NCBI GenBank assembly: GCA_001574975.1
Contig: KQ965755.1
Span: 336,425-400,424 of the forward strand
Direction of reading: 5' to 3'
DNA length: 64,000 bases
Source of the DNA: Gonapodya prolifera JEL478
Lineage: Eukaryota > Monoblepharomycota > Monoblepharidomycetes > Monoblepharidales > Gonapodyaceae
The notes beneath the pieces were generated by a model. It did no database searches, was not told where the DNA came from, and worked only from the letters and a program-made list of their open reading frames with translations. Shown one piece after another: positions 42,074 through 56,000 of the stretch. The translations under genes and the position numbers were made by a program. Every line of letters begins with the position of its first letter. Position 1 is the stretch's first letter.

Positions 42074-43312
42074 ATGGTGATTGGCGTCGACAGAGACAAA
42101 GCAGCAAACGCGGTGAGAGATGACTCGTTAAGAGAACGCGTCCGGCGGGCGAAGCAGCGGAGGGAAGATTCGAATGGGCAGCGATATTGCCGACCGCAGG
42201 AACATCCTGAAACCACTTGCAAGATGGGAAACGAGGAGGAAACGTACGGAATGGCACATAGCGAATTGAACTACCAGAGTCCGGACTCATTGTGGTTGAA
42301 TATGGGGCTGTGGAGCGATCCGGTGAGTGGGGTATTTTTGAGACTCACGAACCCAAAACAGGACGATACATTCCAAGACGCGTGTAAAAGGCTTGCCGTG
42401 ACTCTTGCAAAGACTGATCGCGCGTCGCAGGGATGCAGCTGGTTCGGTTCGTAATGATTCCGTCCCATTCCAACTTCAAAAATTGACCCACACCGAAGTC
42501 ATCTGACATCCTCGTGCCACAGCAGACGCCGGCTACGGATGTGGCGACCAAACCAACCTCTTTCTGCAACAATTTCGACCCGCGCGGTACGTCGGAGTCA
42601 CGTACGAGAAGAGCCACTACCTCGCAGCGAAGCAGCGTGTGCAACGACCGAGCGACTGTCTGGTGACGCTTCTGAAAGGCGATGTGGTGCGGGCGGAGAC
42701 CTGGATGTCGGATTTTGAACCGGGGGCGTGTGTCGCTGATGAAGTTTTGGGAAAAGACGACAAGTTTGATATCGTGACATGCCTCGACTGCGCGTACCAT
42801 TTCCGCACGCGGGAGGACTTTCTCCGTTTATCGCACTAAAGGCTGCTACGTGGAGGAGGCGCGCTCGCTCTGACTGACATCATCGCCGGAGAGACTCCCT
42901 GGACACAAAGCCTCACATGGCAGAACCCCGTGTCCACCCTTGGAGTTGTACTAATGCGGGCACTCTTCCTGCTCATCATGACCGCCACAAACGTCCCACT
43001 TACCAATCTGTGGCCTGGACCCGGGCTCTACGAGGCGCACCTACGTCGTCCGGGGTTTGTAGACGTGCAAGTGACGGACATTTCAAGCCAAGTGTTCCCA
43101 GGATTCCTCGCCTTTCTCGAACGGACGGTTTCGAACTCAGAGACTCCCGCATATCATGGTGCGGGACGGGTTTTCGTCCCCTTCACGTGTTGTCGCGCGT
43201 TGGGCGTTTTGGGTGATACTGGCAGTTCTACGCTTTTCTGTCGCCAAGCGCTGGCTCATTTTTGTCCTTGCACATGGGACAAAAAGTCACGAGTAGCAAA
43301 GCAGTACCAGGT
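42074..43312 (+). pseudogene. SAM-dependent methyltransferase with frame damage
   Basis: A class I methyltransferase frame begins at 42074 or, more likely, at 42224 (MGNEEETYGMAHSELNYQSP). The order LWLNMGLWSDP, DTFQDACKRLAVTLAKT, an intron, ADAGYGCGDQTNLFLQQFRP (SAM-binding GxGxG-like motif), RYVGVTYEKSHYLAAKQRVQ, KFDIVTCLDCAYHFRTREDF, then ALALTDIIAGETPW and GPGLYEAHLRRPGFVDVQVT is typical of fungal methyltransferases of the sterol or phospholipid type. A TAA at 42837-42839 falls in frame between FLRLSH and the LLRGGGALALTD strand, with no usable intron to remove it, and the likely C-terminus (SVAKRWLIFVLAHGTKSHE) is in another frame after about 43170. I call it a recently broken gene, or else an assembly error. 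It starts divergently from MOB1. Confidence 0.65.
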
Positions 43313-43439
43313 GTCACTTTGATGGGACGTCGGTTCACAAATCACCAGTCCCAGGGGCATCTACAGATTCTCGCAAATAGCTGTACTCATTTCACACGAA
43401 TTATAACTCAAATCTACAAATACGCGTCCCGCAACGACG

Positions 43440-44953
43440 ATGAAGCAGATGTCTGCGGTCACAGGTTCCCCTCCAATGACTTCCATCATCGACTCCCCGT
43501 CGGATGCATCGCCCGAGTTCTCCCACAAATTTCTCAAACGCCGCGCCGTGGGCGTTGTGCCTGCCGCGTTTTGTGAGTCTGCTCAATCTGCGGGCGATGC
43601 GTGGTTTGATTGCAAGTTGATACGACCGTTTAGCGGGTGGGCAGCCCAAGAGGGGCGTCGAGACGGGACCGGGCCATTTGATCGAGTTTGGATTGCTGGA
43701 GCAGCTGCAGAACGAGGTGCGTGCCCCCTCATAACATTCGCGGCAACGTCCCATTTCGCAAGCCCACACGGACCTGCACTGCATTCCCCGCCCCCCCTCC
43801 CAGGACCTCGGCTACGAAGTCACCCTCGACGAATCCTTCCCCCCCTGCGACTCCCTGCGCCCCGCCTCCGACCCGCTCGTAGGCCGACTCCGCAACGCGC
43901 GGTGGGTCTCATCCGTCTCACAGCGGGTCTTCTCCTCGGTCCGCGAAACTTGCGCCAAGGGGGACTTTGCCCTCACAATTGGCGGCGACCATTCGGTTGG
44001 GATGGGGACCGTGGCGGGGAGTGCGAGCGTGTATGAGGATATGAGAGTGGTGTGGGTGGACGCGCATGCGGTATGTTCCCCTTCCTGCTGTTTGTGGTTC
44101 GAAAGACAGCGTGAGAGCTAAAACGCCTCGTGCAGGATATAAACACCCCCGAGACAACCATCAGCGGGAACCTCCACGGGTGCCCCGCCAGTTTCCTCCT
44201 CGGGCTCGGCGGGACGACAAACGTTCCGCACTTTGAATGGTTGCGGCCTTGTCTGACGCCGGACCGGATCGTGTACATCGGGCTCAGAGGTGTGCAGAAA
44301 CTGCCCGTGTTGAAGCGCGGTCGGTGGAGATGTGACCTGTGTTTTGTGTAGATTTGGACCCCGGTGAGAAAAAGATTATTAGGTCGTTGGGGATCAAGGC
44401 GTTTTCGATGCACGAGTGAGTTGACATGTGCGCAATGCCACGACCATACTTTGATGCTTGCGGTCTTGTGTAGAGTGGACAAGTGGGGTATTGGACGCGT
44501 GATGGAAATGGCCTTGGATCACGTGAGTTGCGATCTGCAAGTCACCGTGCCAGGGGAACCACGGTACTCACTTGCGGCATTCCTGCATCAGATCGCTCCC
44601 AAAAGGGACAAACCCATCCACCTATCCTTCGACGTTGACGGTATGTACCCGTTCCCACCTTCATTCTTCTGGTGTTTTACACTCGTCAATATTGCTCGTT
44701 CCCGCGCCGCACTCACTCACCATCCTCAGCTCTCGACCCAAGCGTAATTCCCGCCACCGGTACACCCGTCCGTGGCGGCCTCACTTTCCGCGAGGGGCAC
44801 TACATATGCGAAGCCCTGCACGAGACGGGCCTGCTGGTCGCCATGGACCTCATGGAGGTCAACCCGCTCATTGGCGACCAGGGCGGGCTTTTGCAGACTG
44901 TTAGTATTGGGTGTGGGTTGGTGAGGTCCGCGTTGGGTGAGACACTATTATGA
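43440..44953 (+). CDS. Arginase
   Basis: Arginase hydrolyses L-arginine to ornithine and urea with a two-manganese centre. The ATG at 43440 (or 43449) opens a short leader, then [15 protein letters not shown]. After an intron come [60 protein letters not shown] (first Mn ligand in GGDHS) and VVWVDAHA, which splices to [20 protein letters not shown] to complete DAHADIN. Then follow [45 protein letters not shown] spliced to [20 protein letters not shown] (ligands in DVDALDP) and [14 protein letters not shown], stopping at 44951-44953. All metal-binding motifs are complete. Introns are about 50-110 nt. Length and motif spacing are normal for the family. Confidence 0.93.
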
Positions 44954-45129
44954 AAGGGAGGGTTCTTGTAATTGCTTGCGAGTTCGTATCTAGTAGAACT
45001 AGAGCTGCATCTTACCTGGATTCTCTTCCTCTGGAATACGTTTTAGCAAACACCGCTCGTCGGTCGGAGAATCCCCTGCCCAAGCAATCGACTCATAGGC
45101 TCTCCTACCGCTCGAATCCATCCCTCACC
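44954..45129. other. Short spacer before the duplicated-domain gene
   Basis: About 175 bp with no coding signal, holding the promoter of the next gene. Confidence 0.5.
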
Positions 45130-47662
45130 ATGTCTCTCCGCCCAATTTTTGCGCAGATTGAGCGCGACTTCGACTCAAAGCGATCGCAGGCTGCTGTTGG
45201 CGCTTCCGTGGGTTGATGTGGCAGATGCCAAGAGTTTCGCCTCACCGTCCACATTTTCAGGGCATCCTGGACCGACTGCGTAACGAGCTCTTTCACAAGC
45301 AGATTCTGTGCCCACAGGAGAACGCGGATCGGCAGATTGAGCAGAGCGTGCAGCTGGTGAGGACGTGAACCCCAGTTACAGAATCGACTACGTCGGACTG
45401 AGGGCACATCATCGTTTGAAACTTTAGGCGGAGGCTGATTATAATGCATACTGGACGAGGATTCATGTACGTTTGTTTGTCGCTCACTCGTGTCCTACGT
45501 TTTCACTTGAGTGTGCGAATCCCGGCCTTGACACTGTATGGACCCACATAGCAAGACTATGACCGCTGGCGCGACGGGGCGATGAAAATAGGCGAAAGAG
45601 AAATGTCGGACAGCGAGTGAGTTCAGGGTGAGCGCTCCATCTTCAGTCAACGTCCTTGTCGATTGACAAACTTGGGCAGTCGTGAAGTGTGGTACCAGCT
45701 CAGCGAGAAAATGTCTGGCGGGACCTACGAGGTCCAGGACTGGTACTACCGCAAGAGGGAGTCAGTTGTTCGACAGGCATTCGCCAGGGAGCTGCTCGAG
45801 CTCGCGGTATGTGCTTGCGTCCTATTTTGATTGAACCCAGTCTGCGACTGACGTCTACGTTTGACAAAAAGCCCCTTCCAATTATGGCCCTCCCGGTTGC
45901 AAAGGCAAGCTCTGGATTTTCTGTCGTTCCTGTTCATCCTACCGCGGCTCCGGGAGTCGGGCAAGTTGCAACTAGCGCTCCTCCCACAGCTGCACCACCA
46001 AAAGACGTTGCACCGCCAGCTCCTCCGGCACCGGCAGGGTATGTTATGAATCTTTTCCAAAGCGGATTGAAGAGCTCTGAAACCTTCGCCATTTTTCCAA
46101 CCATGCATGGCGCCTCCACCAATTGCCAGCTACGCTCCACCGCCAGCACCTGCTCCTCTTGTTTCTGCAGAACTCCCACCGGCCACGTACCTCCAATCAC
46201 TACCCATCGCGTCTGCGGTGCCCATATTCGCGTCCATTGAGCGTGAATTCGATACGAAACGGGCTCAAGCAGCGGCAGGCGCTTCAGTGAGTACAAGCTG
46301 GCTGCTTAAATGAATGAGTGCATTCTCAGATCTGATATCCGTGAATAGGGCCTCATTGGTCGACTTCGCTCGGAGCTTTACCACAAGCAGGTTCTGTTAC
46401 CGCCCGACAATGCAAACACTGAGATCGATCATAGTGTGCAGATCGTGAGTACACATGAACTCTTTGATCCGCAGAAGATACTAATGAACGTTTGTGTTTG
46501 GGTTTGAAGATCGAAGCCGATCTTAATGCATTCTGGACGAGAATGAATGTGAGCAAGGAAAAGACATTACCGAAAGTGTAATGTTGGCTGAAAATCCTTT
46601 GGACACTTTAGATGGATTATGAAAGGTGGAACGAAGGTGCTATGAAAGTCGGTGACCGGGAGATGCCCGACAGTCAGTGAGTGAAGATGCCAAGTTGCAT
46701 TTCACCTTCCTGTGATTGAGCGTCTCACTTCTTTAGGCGAGACCTCTGGTACAAACTCACGGAAAAGATGTCGGGCGGGATGTACGAAGTCCAGGTGCCG
46801 TACTCATCACTCGTTTGCAGAATGAATTATTTAGCTCACTATATTCACCATATTCTTCCGTTACCAGTACTGGTACGACAAGAAGAAAGAGGCGCTCATC
46901 AAACAAGCCTACGCAAGGGAGCTGCTCGATGTCCAGGTAAGCGCGCAATACCCTTTTTGCGTCGATGATTCTGACGGGTGTGGTTTGTGATCCGAGCGAA
47001 GCCCATTCCAATCATGCCTGTTCCACCAGCGAGCACAAGTTCGGGATTCTCACCAGCCCCGAAGCATCCAAGTGTACTGGTGGCAGCTCCTCCTCCTGCC
47101 CCGAAAAGTGGAGGGTGAGTGTGCTGGTGACAATCTGACATTACAAAATACCGATTCCGTACGTTTAGGATTCAACCGCTTGTGGGGCCTGAGCCACCTG
47201 CACCACCTGCGGTGTCCTCTCGTGGAATTGCTGTAGCTCCTCCACCGCCTTCAGCACCTCCACCAGCTTCACCAGCTCAGTCGACCGCGCCCCAGTACTA
47301 TGGGCATGCAGGAGCCCCACCCAGCGCACCGGCGCTGCCATCCCATCCAGCCCCGCCACCAGGACAGTACGGGTACTCTCCGAACCAGGCGCGGCAACAG
47401 GGATACTATCCCCCACCACCAGGTGGAGGAACGTGGCCTGCGCTTGGGCAGTTCGGCGGACAAGCAGGCGCAGGCTATCCTCCGCAGCAGTACTACCCGC
47501 AGCAATCAGCTCCGTTTGGGGCTGGATATCCCCCACAGCCACAGCCTGGGCGGCCGCAGCAAGGATATCCAGGATATTATCGTGAGTTCTCAGTGTCGAC
47601 AGTTTCCAACGGCTCACGAATCGTGATTCCGTTCCATTGCCTCAGCGCCTCCGAGCTATTGA
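45130..47662 (+). CDS. Two-repeat protein with an unrecognised W/Y-rich domain and Pro/Gln-rich tail
   Basis: From ATG 45130 one copy of a domain of about 135 residues reads MSLRPIFAQIERDFDSKRSQ, ILDRLRNELFHKQILCPQEN, AEADYNAYWTRIH, QDYDRWRDGAMKIGEREMSD, VWYQLSEKMSGGTYEVQDWY and RKRESVVRQAFARELLELA, then a proline/alanine-rich linker. A second copy (about 46200-46940) reads VPIFASIEREFDTKRAQAAA, LIGRLRSELYHKQVLLPPDN, IEADLNAFWTRMN, MDYERWNEGAMKVGDREMPD, LWYKLTEKMSGGMYEVQYWY and DKKKEALIKQAYARELLDVQ. Intron positions agree between copies at five sites; copy 2 has one extra intron, between the VQ and YWY residues. The tail from 47170 is rich in P, Q, G and Y and ends GYPGYYPPPSY after a last intron. 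I recognise no family. A 34-nt possible intron near 46040 would join both copies into one protein; otherwise these are two tandem genes, with the second starting at MAPPPIASYAPP (46107). Confidence 0.6.
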
Positions 47663-48746
47663 CCAACCTAATTAAGAGGTCCTGATGTGAGACATGCGGT
47701 TACGCCGCGGTGGAGGGACCTTGCAGAATTACTTACTGTAAAGTGTCAAGAAAATGTAATCGAAACGAGCACCCCATCAACTTCAAATATACTCTGGCCT
47801 TGCTATTTCAAACTTCCAGTAGTTGTCACTGCTTCTTAAATCCCTGCATCTCTGGTTCCAAATCAGACACGTTGAGAAAGTACAAGAACTGATTCGGATC
47901 ACTATTCTGCACACGTGAGCACATGACGAGACATAAAGTGTATACGAAGTCATTTTTGAGCTGTATACAATCCATGCAATTATCGGTGTTTTCCCTCACG
48001 TCGATGTGGTCGCCTATATGCCCAATCCTCCTACACCGTCACCAGTCGCTGCTTATTCCATCCAAATCCACCAGTCCTACCATTGTGAGGGGAGGATAGA
48101 TCGACGGAGAGCGAAGCGACGAGAGTGTAAGCACTGACAGTAACAACAGCGTGCTTAAGTGAACCGATTAACTCACCACGACGCGGCTACCCAGTCCAAC
48201 AGCACAAGCAACCCCATCAGACATTACGAGTCGTCGAGGAGGTGAAAGGGGAACTCGACGAGGAAACGGGACGCGGCATACAAAAAAGAATTTGTACCAC
48301 GCTGACAGCACCGTGCTAATACCACAAGTATCGGGCACGCCCGGTTGCCCGGCAAGGGGCCGCTCAACGATGCCAACACAGTCGCCTCGCGGTTGCTCAC
48401 GCACCGCGCGATGCGCAGTCGGAGCCCAGATGTCCATGGAGGTGTACACGAGACTATCTTCGACCGGGTCCTCACGACCGAAGCGCTGTCTCGCTGGCTC
48501 CCCTGGACGTCTGGCTCCCCTGGACATCTGGCAGTGGTGGTGGTGAAAAGGAAAGGATGCCCAGTAAACCCTGAACAGCTTAGCGACCGCTATCACAATA
48601 GAGTGGATTGTGAATACAAACACTTTTAAATTCTGAAGTCTAAATCGAGGAACTAATGAGCCCTAAGAAATCTAACAGAATATCTACGTCCACTATGTGA
48701 CAGAGTCTCGCGTCCCGGTACCTGGTTACCACAACCAGAGAGTCGT
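47663..48746. other. Intergenic region, nothing recognised
   Basis: About 1.1 kb between convergent genes. Some open frames occur at 48.2-48.6 kb on both strands, but none resembles a known protein and none has supporting splice signals. Confidence 0.4.
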
Positions 48747-50826
<2,080 letters not shown>

Positions 50827-51324
50827 GATCGCTCAAAAGAGAAAGTGCTGCTGCGGCCACCACTTCCAAGCTTCTCATGCGTCCGCACCACACTTAGGCC
50901 GGGGGGCCAGCCGTCCACTCAAATTATAATCGTGCACTCAATAATTGTCGTCCCAATGGCTTGGGTCAGGCTGGTGCCCGCACCACCTGGGCACCCAAAG
51001 CCGTGGTTCCATCTGGCTTCCCGGACTACACCACACTCAGGTGCACGGAAAATCAGAGAATTTGAGTGAAAGAACAAAAAATCGTTGCGTCGTTGACTGT
51101 TATGCTTTTCGAAGCGTTTAAGCATTTATTTCTCGTCGCGAAGAACGAAAGTTTTAAAGCATGAGGCTCTTCCGTTTCAGTGTTATGATATTGTTATGAT
51201 CCGCATCTATTTGAACCTTCGTACCGACATCCAACAACTACATACTGAAAATGACAAATATCTAAAATTGCGACCAATTACTTCTGACAAAAGCACATCA
51301 TTCCACGTCCGAAGAGAGCTTGAC
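50827..51324. other. Intergenic region
   Basis: Between the helicase start and the 3' end of the ankyrin gene, both on the minus strand. No gene seen. Confidence 0.4.
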
Positions 51325-52690
51325 ATTCTATTTCGGAAGTCGTGCACTCCTTCGACGTATGCCTCTGTCTTGGAGCACCTCCATTACTGCTTTACGCCGC
51401 TCCTCATCCAAACGACCAATCCAAGTCTGTTGCGACCGATTGAAATTGTCCTTGATAGTAATGTCCCCGCCTTGATCCAAAAGAAATGCGAGGAGAGCCG
51501 CGTTACCGCTTTGCAAGGAATGAGTGACTGCGGTGAAGCCAAATTCATCTTGGGCATTGATATCCACCCCCGTGTTCAAGAATAGTTGCGCTACTTCCAC
51601 AGTCTGCGCCACATGCAGAGGAAAAAATTGGACGTCAGGGTTCGGTCTTCCATCAATGCTTGCCCCTCTCTGAATCAGTGATCGAACAATGTTGATGTTC
51701 CCCCCCGCACACGCATGATGAAGGGCACTCCCAGTCCCTGTGGCGTTTATATCTGCACCATTATCCAATAGAAATTTCACATGCCCTTTTTGACAGGAAC
51801 AAAAGAGTGCTGAAACTTGACCGGACCAGATATTTGACCGAAAGGGGTGTTGACATCGGCCCCATGTTCCACCAGCATCCGCACAAGTTGCTCCTTTCCC
51901 ATTCGGCTGGCGATCAAAATGCCTCTGTAGTCATGGAATGGTGCGAGAATTACAGATGGTGGTTCTTCATGGAATGGCGGACCTGCATCGGCTGATACTC
52001 CGCGCTTCAGCAGCAATTCAACAAGACTGATATTGGAAAGCTTACACTCCTCTAAAAAGAAGTGTGTATCAGGGTTGTCGGTTCCCCAGGTGAGAATGTC
52101 TGAAGGGGTGTGATCAAGAATGAGCTCGACATGCGACATGTCTTGGGTCTGCATTACTCTCCTCAGACACGTCTCTGTCGGGCGTGCAGCTAAAGATGCA
52201 AGAAGCTGTACAATACCCTAGTATACCTCCTTGGAGGCCACCTCAATTGCAGCATCACCGTCCGGGTTACGTGCATCCATATTTGCTCCATGATCACAAA
52301 GATATTTGACTACCTTTGATGCTCCGTACGAAGAAGCCATTGTGAGAGGGATATGAAACTTCCTGTGACGAGACGTCCACGCAAGGGTTACGGATGTTAA
52401 GTTGTCGACGTTTGCAACCTTGGCGAGGAGAATATCTGCCGAACGAGAGTCCGTTTGATTCTGCTCGCAGGATTCCTTTACGAATGCATTTTGGACCGCA
52501 TAAAACCTCCGAAGGGCATGGGCAGCAATTGCCACGGGATCCGACAGGATCGGGTAGAGCCGTCGATTGAGACATGTAGTGGGGAGGCCGAGTGCATAGG
52601 GTCCGCTCCAGTACGTTGACATCCGGAGAATGATTTCGGGAGTGAGTTGGAGGAGGGAAATGGGGCGGAGGGCGCCGCCGACTGCTCGGA
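51325..52690 (-). pseudogene. F-box/ankyrin-repeat gene with two frame breaks
   Basis: From about 52690 leftward the frame reads LRPISLLQLTPEIILRMSTY, an F-box-like motif, then CLNRRLYPILSDPVAIAAHA, LTMASSYGASKVVKYLCDHG and ANMDARNPDGDAAIEVASKE. A TAG follows at about 52219, in the same frame as the next repeat, which continues GIVQLLASLAARPTETCLRR, HVELILDHTPSDILTWGTDN, HFFLEECKLSNISLVELLLK and EQLVRMLVEHGADVNTPFGQ. At about 51781 a run of AAAAAG carries one extra base relative to the homologous reading (KGHVKFLLDNGADIN). The rest is intact: GNINIVRSLIQRGASIDGRP, VAQLFLNTGVDINAQDEFGF, ALLAFLLDQGGDITIKDNFN and KAVMEVLQDRGIRRRSARLP. With about ten repeats it is the most complete ankyrin gene in the window. 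It is paralogous to the copy at 29.1 kb. Two breaks may be real or assembly errors. Confidence 0.72.
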
Positions 52691-53080
52691 ACGAACACGG
52701 GGAGATCGTCTGAAGCCGGCTCGTGCAATGGGTGGGTCACGGAATGTGTAAAATGTGTCAAAGGGACCGGCTCAACTGATGAAATGACGCGGTGACAATT
52801 ACAATATCACATCATGGCTTTTCCTCCCACTCTTTCTCCCAGCAAATTGAAGAGTTCAAAGAGCTCAAGATTTTTTTCCAAGACGTTCCGGAGGGGTGCC
52901 CATATCTTTTAGCGCTGCGCATAATTCACGTCGTCAGAGAACGCAATAGAATTTTATGATCTGTATGAAGCAATACACCATGCACTACTAATTGGGGCTG
53001 AAGGTGAGGGGGATCGTGCACGACAGCTTCGGCCACCTCAACGACACTTCCCCTCCTGATTTTCGCGACAACAACGTTCG
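52691..53080. other. Divergent spacer before SMC4
   Basis: Between the 5' end of the F-box/ankyrin gene and the SMC4 start codon. No gene recognised; must contain the SMC4 promoter. Confidence 0.45.
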
Positions 53081-56000
53081 ATGCTGAGCGCAGCCAAACA
53101 GGCCGATCCGCCTCAGTTGGAAACAGCGCAGATGGATGCCCACGAAGACTCCGGCCTGATCGATGACACTCCGCTCCATTCTGGCGCACGTCTCATTATG
53201 ACACGGATGATTCTCAACAACTTCAAATCCTACGCGGGACGGATCGAAGTGGGACCGTTTCATAAGGTGGGTTGGCATGATGCCTGTCCAGGGGAACTCT
53301 GACCTGGTTGTACGCTGACCTCTTGCCCTTCGACCTTTCCGTTCTTCAATCATGGCGCCACCCGACGACTCCTTCCAGTCGTTTACTTCGATTGTCGGAC
53401 CAAATGGATCGGGAAAATCCAACGTCATCGATGCTCTTCTCTTTGTATTCGGTTTCCGAGCGTCCAAGATGCGACAGGGAAAACTCTCTGCACTCATCCA
53501 CCAATCGCAAAAGTTCCCGAATCTTGATTTCTGCGCGGTAGAAGTACATTTTGTCGAGATTATTGATAAGGTGAGTTGGCCCTCACAGTTAGTTCGGTGC
53601 CACCCTGTCATCTTTCCGGCACCTATCCTCTGGCAGCCCGGACTAGCCTACGACATTGTTCCCGGAACCGAGCTCGTCATATCTCGTACGGCCTTCGCCA
53701 ACAACAGCTCTAAATACACCATCAACGGACGAAATTCCAACTTCACCGAAGTGACCGACCTCCTCCGCAAACGTGGTGTCGACCTGGACCACAAACGTTT
53801 CCTCATCCTTCAGGTTTGTCTCTTCTTTTTGATTCTCGCTGTTCCACCACGGCTACATCCCTCGTCCTCTTTCTCCACCTGCATAGGGTGAAGTCGAATC
53901 CATCGCCCTGATGAAACCAAAAGCCGTAAACGAGCACGACGAAGGTCTCCTCGAGTACCTCGAAGACATCATCGGTACTGCGTCGCTCAAAACTCCCATC
54001 GAAGAAGCGGGCAAGCTGGCCGAGGATTTCAACGAGGAGCGACAGCACGCTGTTATAAGGGCGCGTGCAGCAGAGAAGGAACGTGATGCTCTCGAGCCCG
54101 GAAAGAGGGAGGCGGAGGAGTTCGTAAAGCAGGAGAACGAGCTCGCCAGGTTGAAGAACAAGTATTACCAGGTCGGTGCGATGAAAGCCCAAAGGACCAT
54201 TCAGGAACACGAAGAGGAAGTTGTGAGTAATGGCGCGAACTCCAACTTTGTGCGATCCCCCTCCTGATTTGATGATGTGCCGGGTAGTCTCAAATTACCA
54301 AGAAGCTTGAGGACGAACGTTCAAAGCACTCTGGTCTTCAGCAAGAAATCGATGAAGCCGAAGCGGAACACAAGAAGCTTGCCGAGGAGCACAAGGTGAG
54401 ATACAACAAGTCAAATTTGCTTTGAGTATGAATTATTGATGTACTCTCCTGTGGCTGCTCGACGAGTAGAAACTAGGTGAGACTTGCAACGAGGAGCTCA
54501 AGGCCATGGCGGCCTTGGAGAAGGAGGACATCAAGCTTCAAGAGAACCGAAAGCACCTCAAAGCCAAGATCAAGAAACTGCGAAAGCAGGGTGACGCGGT
54601 AAGTTGTCTTGGTTTCGCTCGTAGGATGTCACATCAAGTTCTCACCCGATGGAATTGTTGAAGGGCCGGCACGACATTTCGGAACTGGAAACCAAGATTA
54701 AGCACGCCGAGGAGGATCTTGTCAACCTGGAAGCCGAAGCAGCTCGCCTGTCCAAGGACAAAGAGAGGGAGGAAAGGGTTCTGGACACGATTCGCGAGGG
54801 CTTGCGAGGTGCGGCTGCTCGTTAGCTCCTCTCATCCGTTTTTTATTCACCTGCCCCTTGCTGTTCGTAAAGGTAAAACCGAGCCCTTCCAGCGCGGAAT
54901 CGAGGTCAAGCAACGCGAGCTGGCACCTCTTGTGGAAAAGTGCAACGAAAAGCAGTCCGCGCTCGACGTCGCCAAGGCCGAGTACAAGATGCTGGAGGAG
55001 AAGAGCGGCGCAGCAAAGACCCAAGAAGAGGTCCTCCGGAAGAAGGCGGAGGAGGCCAAGGGTAGCTTTGAGGCGAAGGTGTGACATCAGTGGAGTGGCT
55101 TCAATGGTGCGATATTGACAATTCCTGGGTCGATAGCAACGCGAGATCGAGGGGTGCGAGAAGAAGTTGAAGAAGCTGCCGAAGGAGATGGACCAGACCA
55201 AGGCGCAAATCGAGGTGAGCATCCGACATTGGTTACGTTCCACATATGTGAGTTCCCAGGCTCATCATACTCCAATCTCAGGATCTCATGGTGAAAGAAG
55301 TTCGCCTCCGGGACCTCCTGAACAAGTGCCGAAACGACGCGGAAGAGGCCAAGAGCTCGCTCCAGGAGTCGCAGGGACAGGGGAACGTTCTGAAGAGACT
55401 GATGAAGGAACGCGATTCTGGGAGAATTCCGGGCATCTATGTTAGTCGGACTCATAATTTGACTGTTTGAAATATGCTCACTACTCGAGGTTTATAGGGG
55501 CGACTCGGAGACCTCGGAATAATCGGTGACAAGTACGACGTCGCAATCTCCACCGCATGTCCAGCACTTGAGCAGATACTGGTCGATTCTGCCGATGTCG
55601 GCCAGCAATGCGTGCAGTTCCTCCGTGATCACAACCTCGGGCGAGCATCGTTCTTGCTTCTAAAGCAGCTCTCGGTCAAACCCGAGAATATGTCGCCAAA
55701 GCAGACACCAGAGAACGCCCCTCGACTCTTCGACTTGGTAAAGCCAAAGGATCCCAAGTTCGCACCAGCGTTCTACAGCGTTCTGAATGATACGATTGTG
55801 GCGACGGACTTGGAACAGGCGAATCGGTTGGCCTTTGGAGGGGAGAAAAGGTGGAGAGTCGTTACGTTCGACGGTCAGTTGATCGACACAACAGGAACAA
55901 TGTCTGGAGGTGGCACAAAAGTCGCTCGGGGACTCATGGTGCAGAAGTTCAAAAGCAATGATGTCACCGAAGCTGGCGTCGTGAAGATTGAAAACCAGAA

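Noticed and set aside
48168-48630. Open frames on both strands at 48.2-48.6 kb as a possible gene
   Set aside because: Neither strand gives recognisable protein sequence or intron signals.
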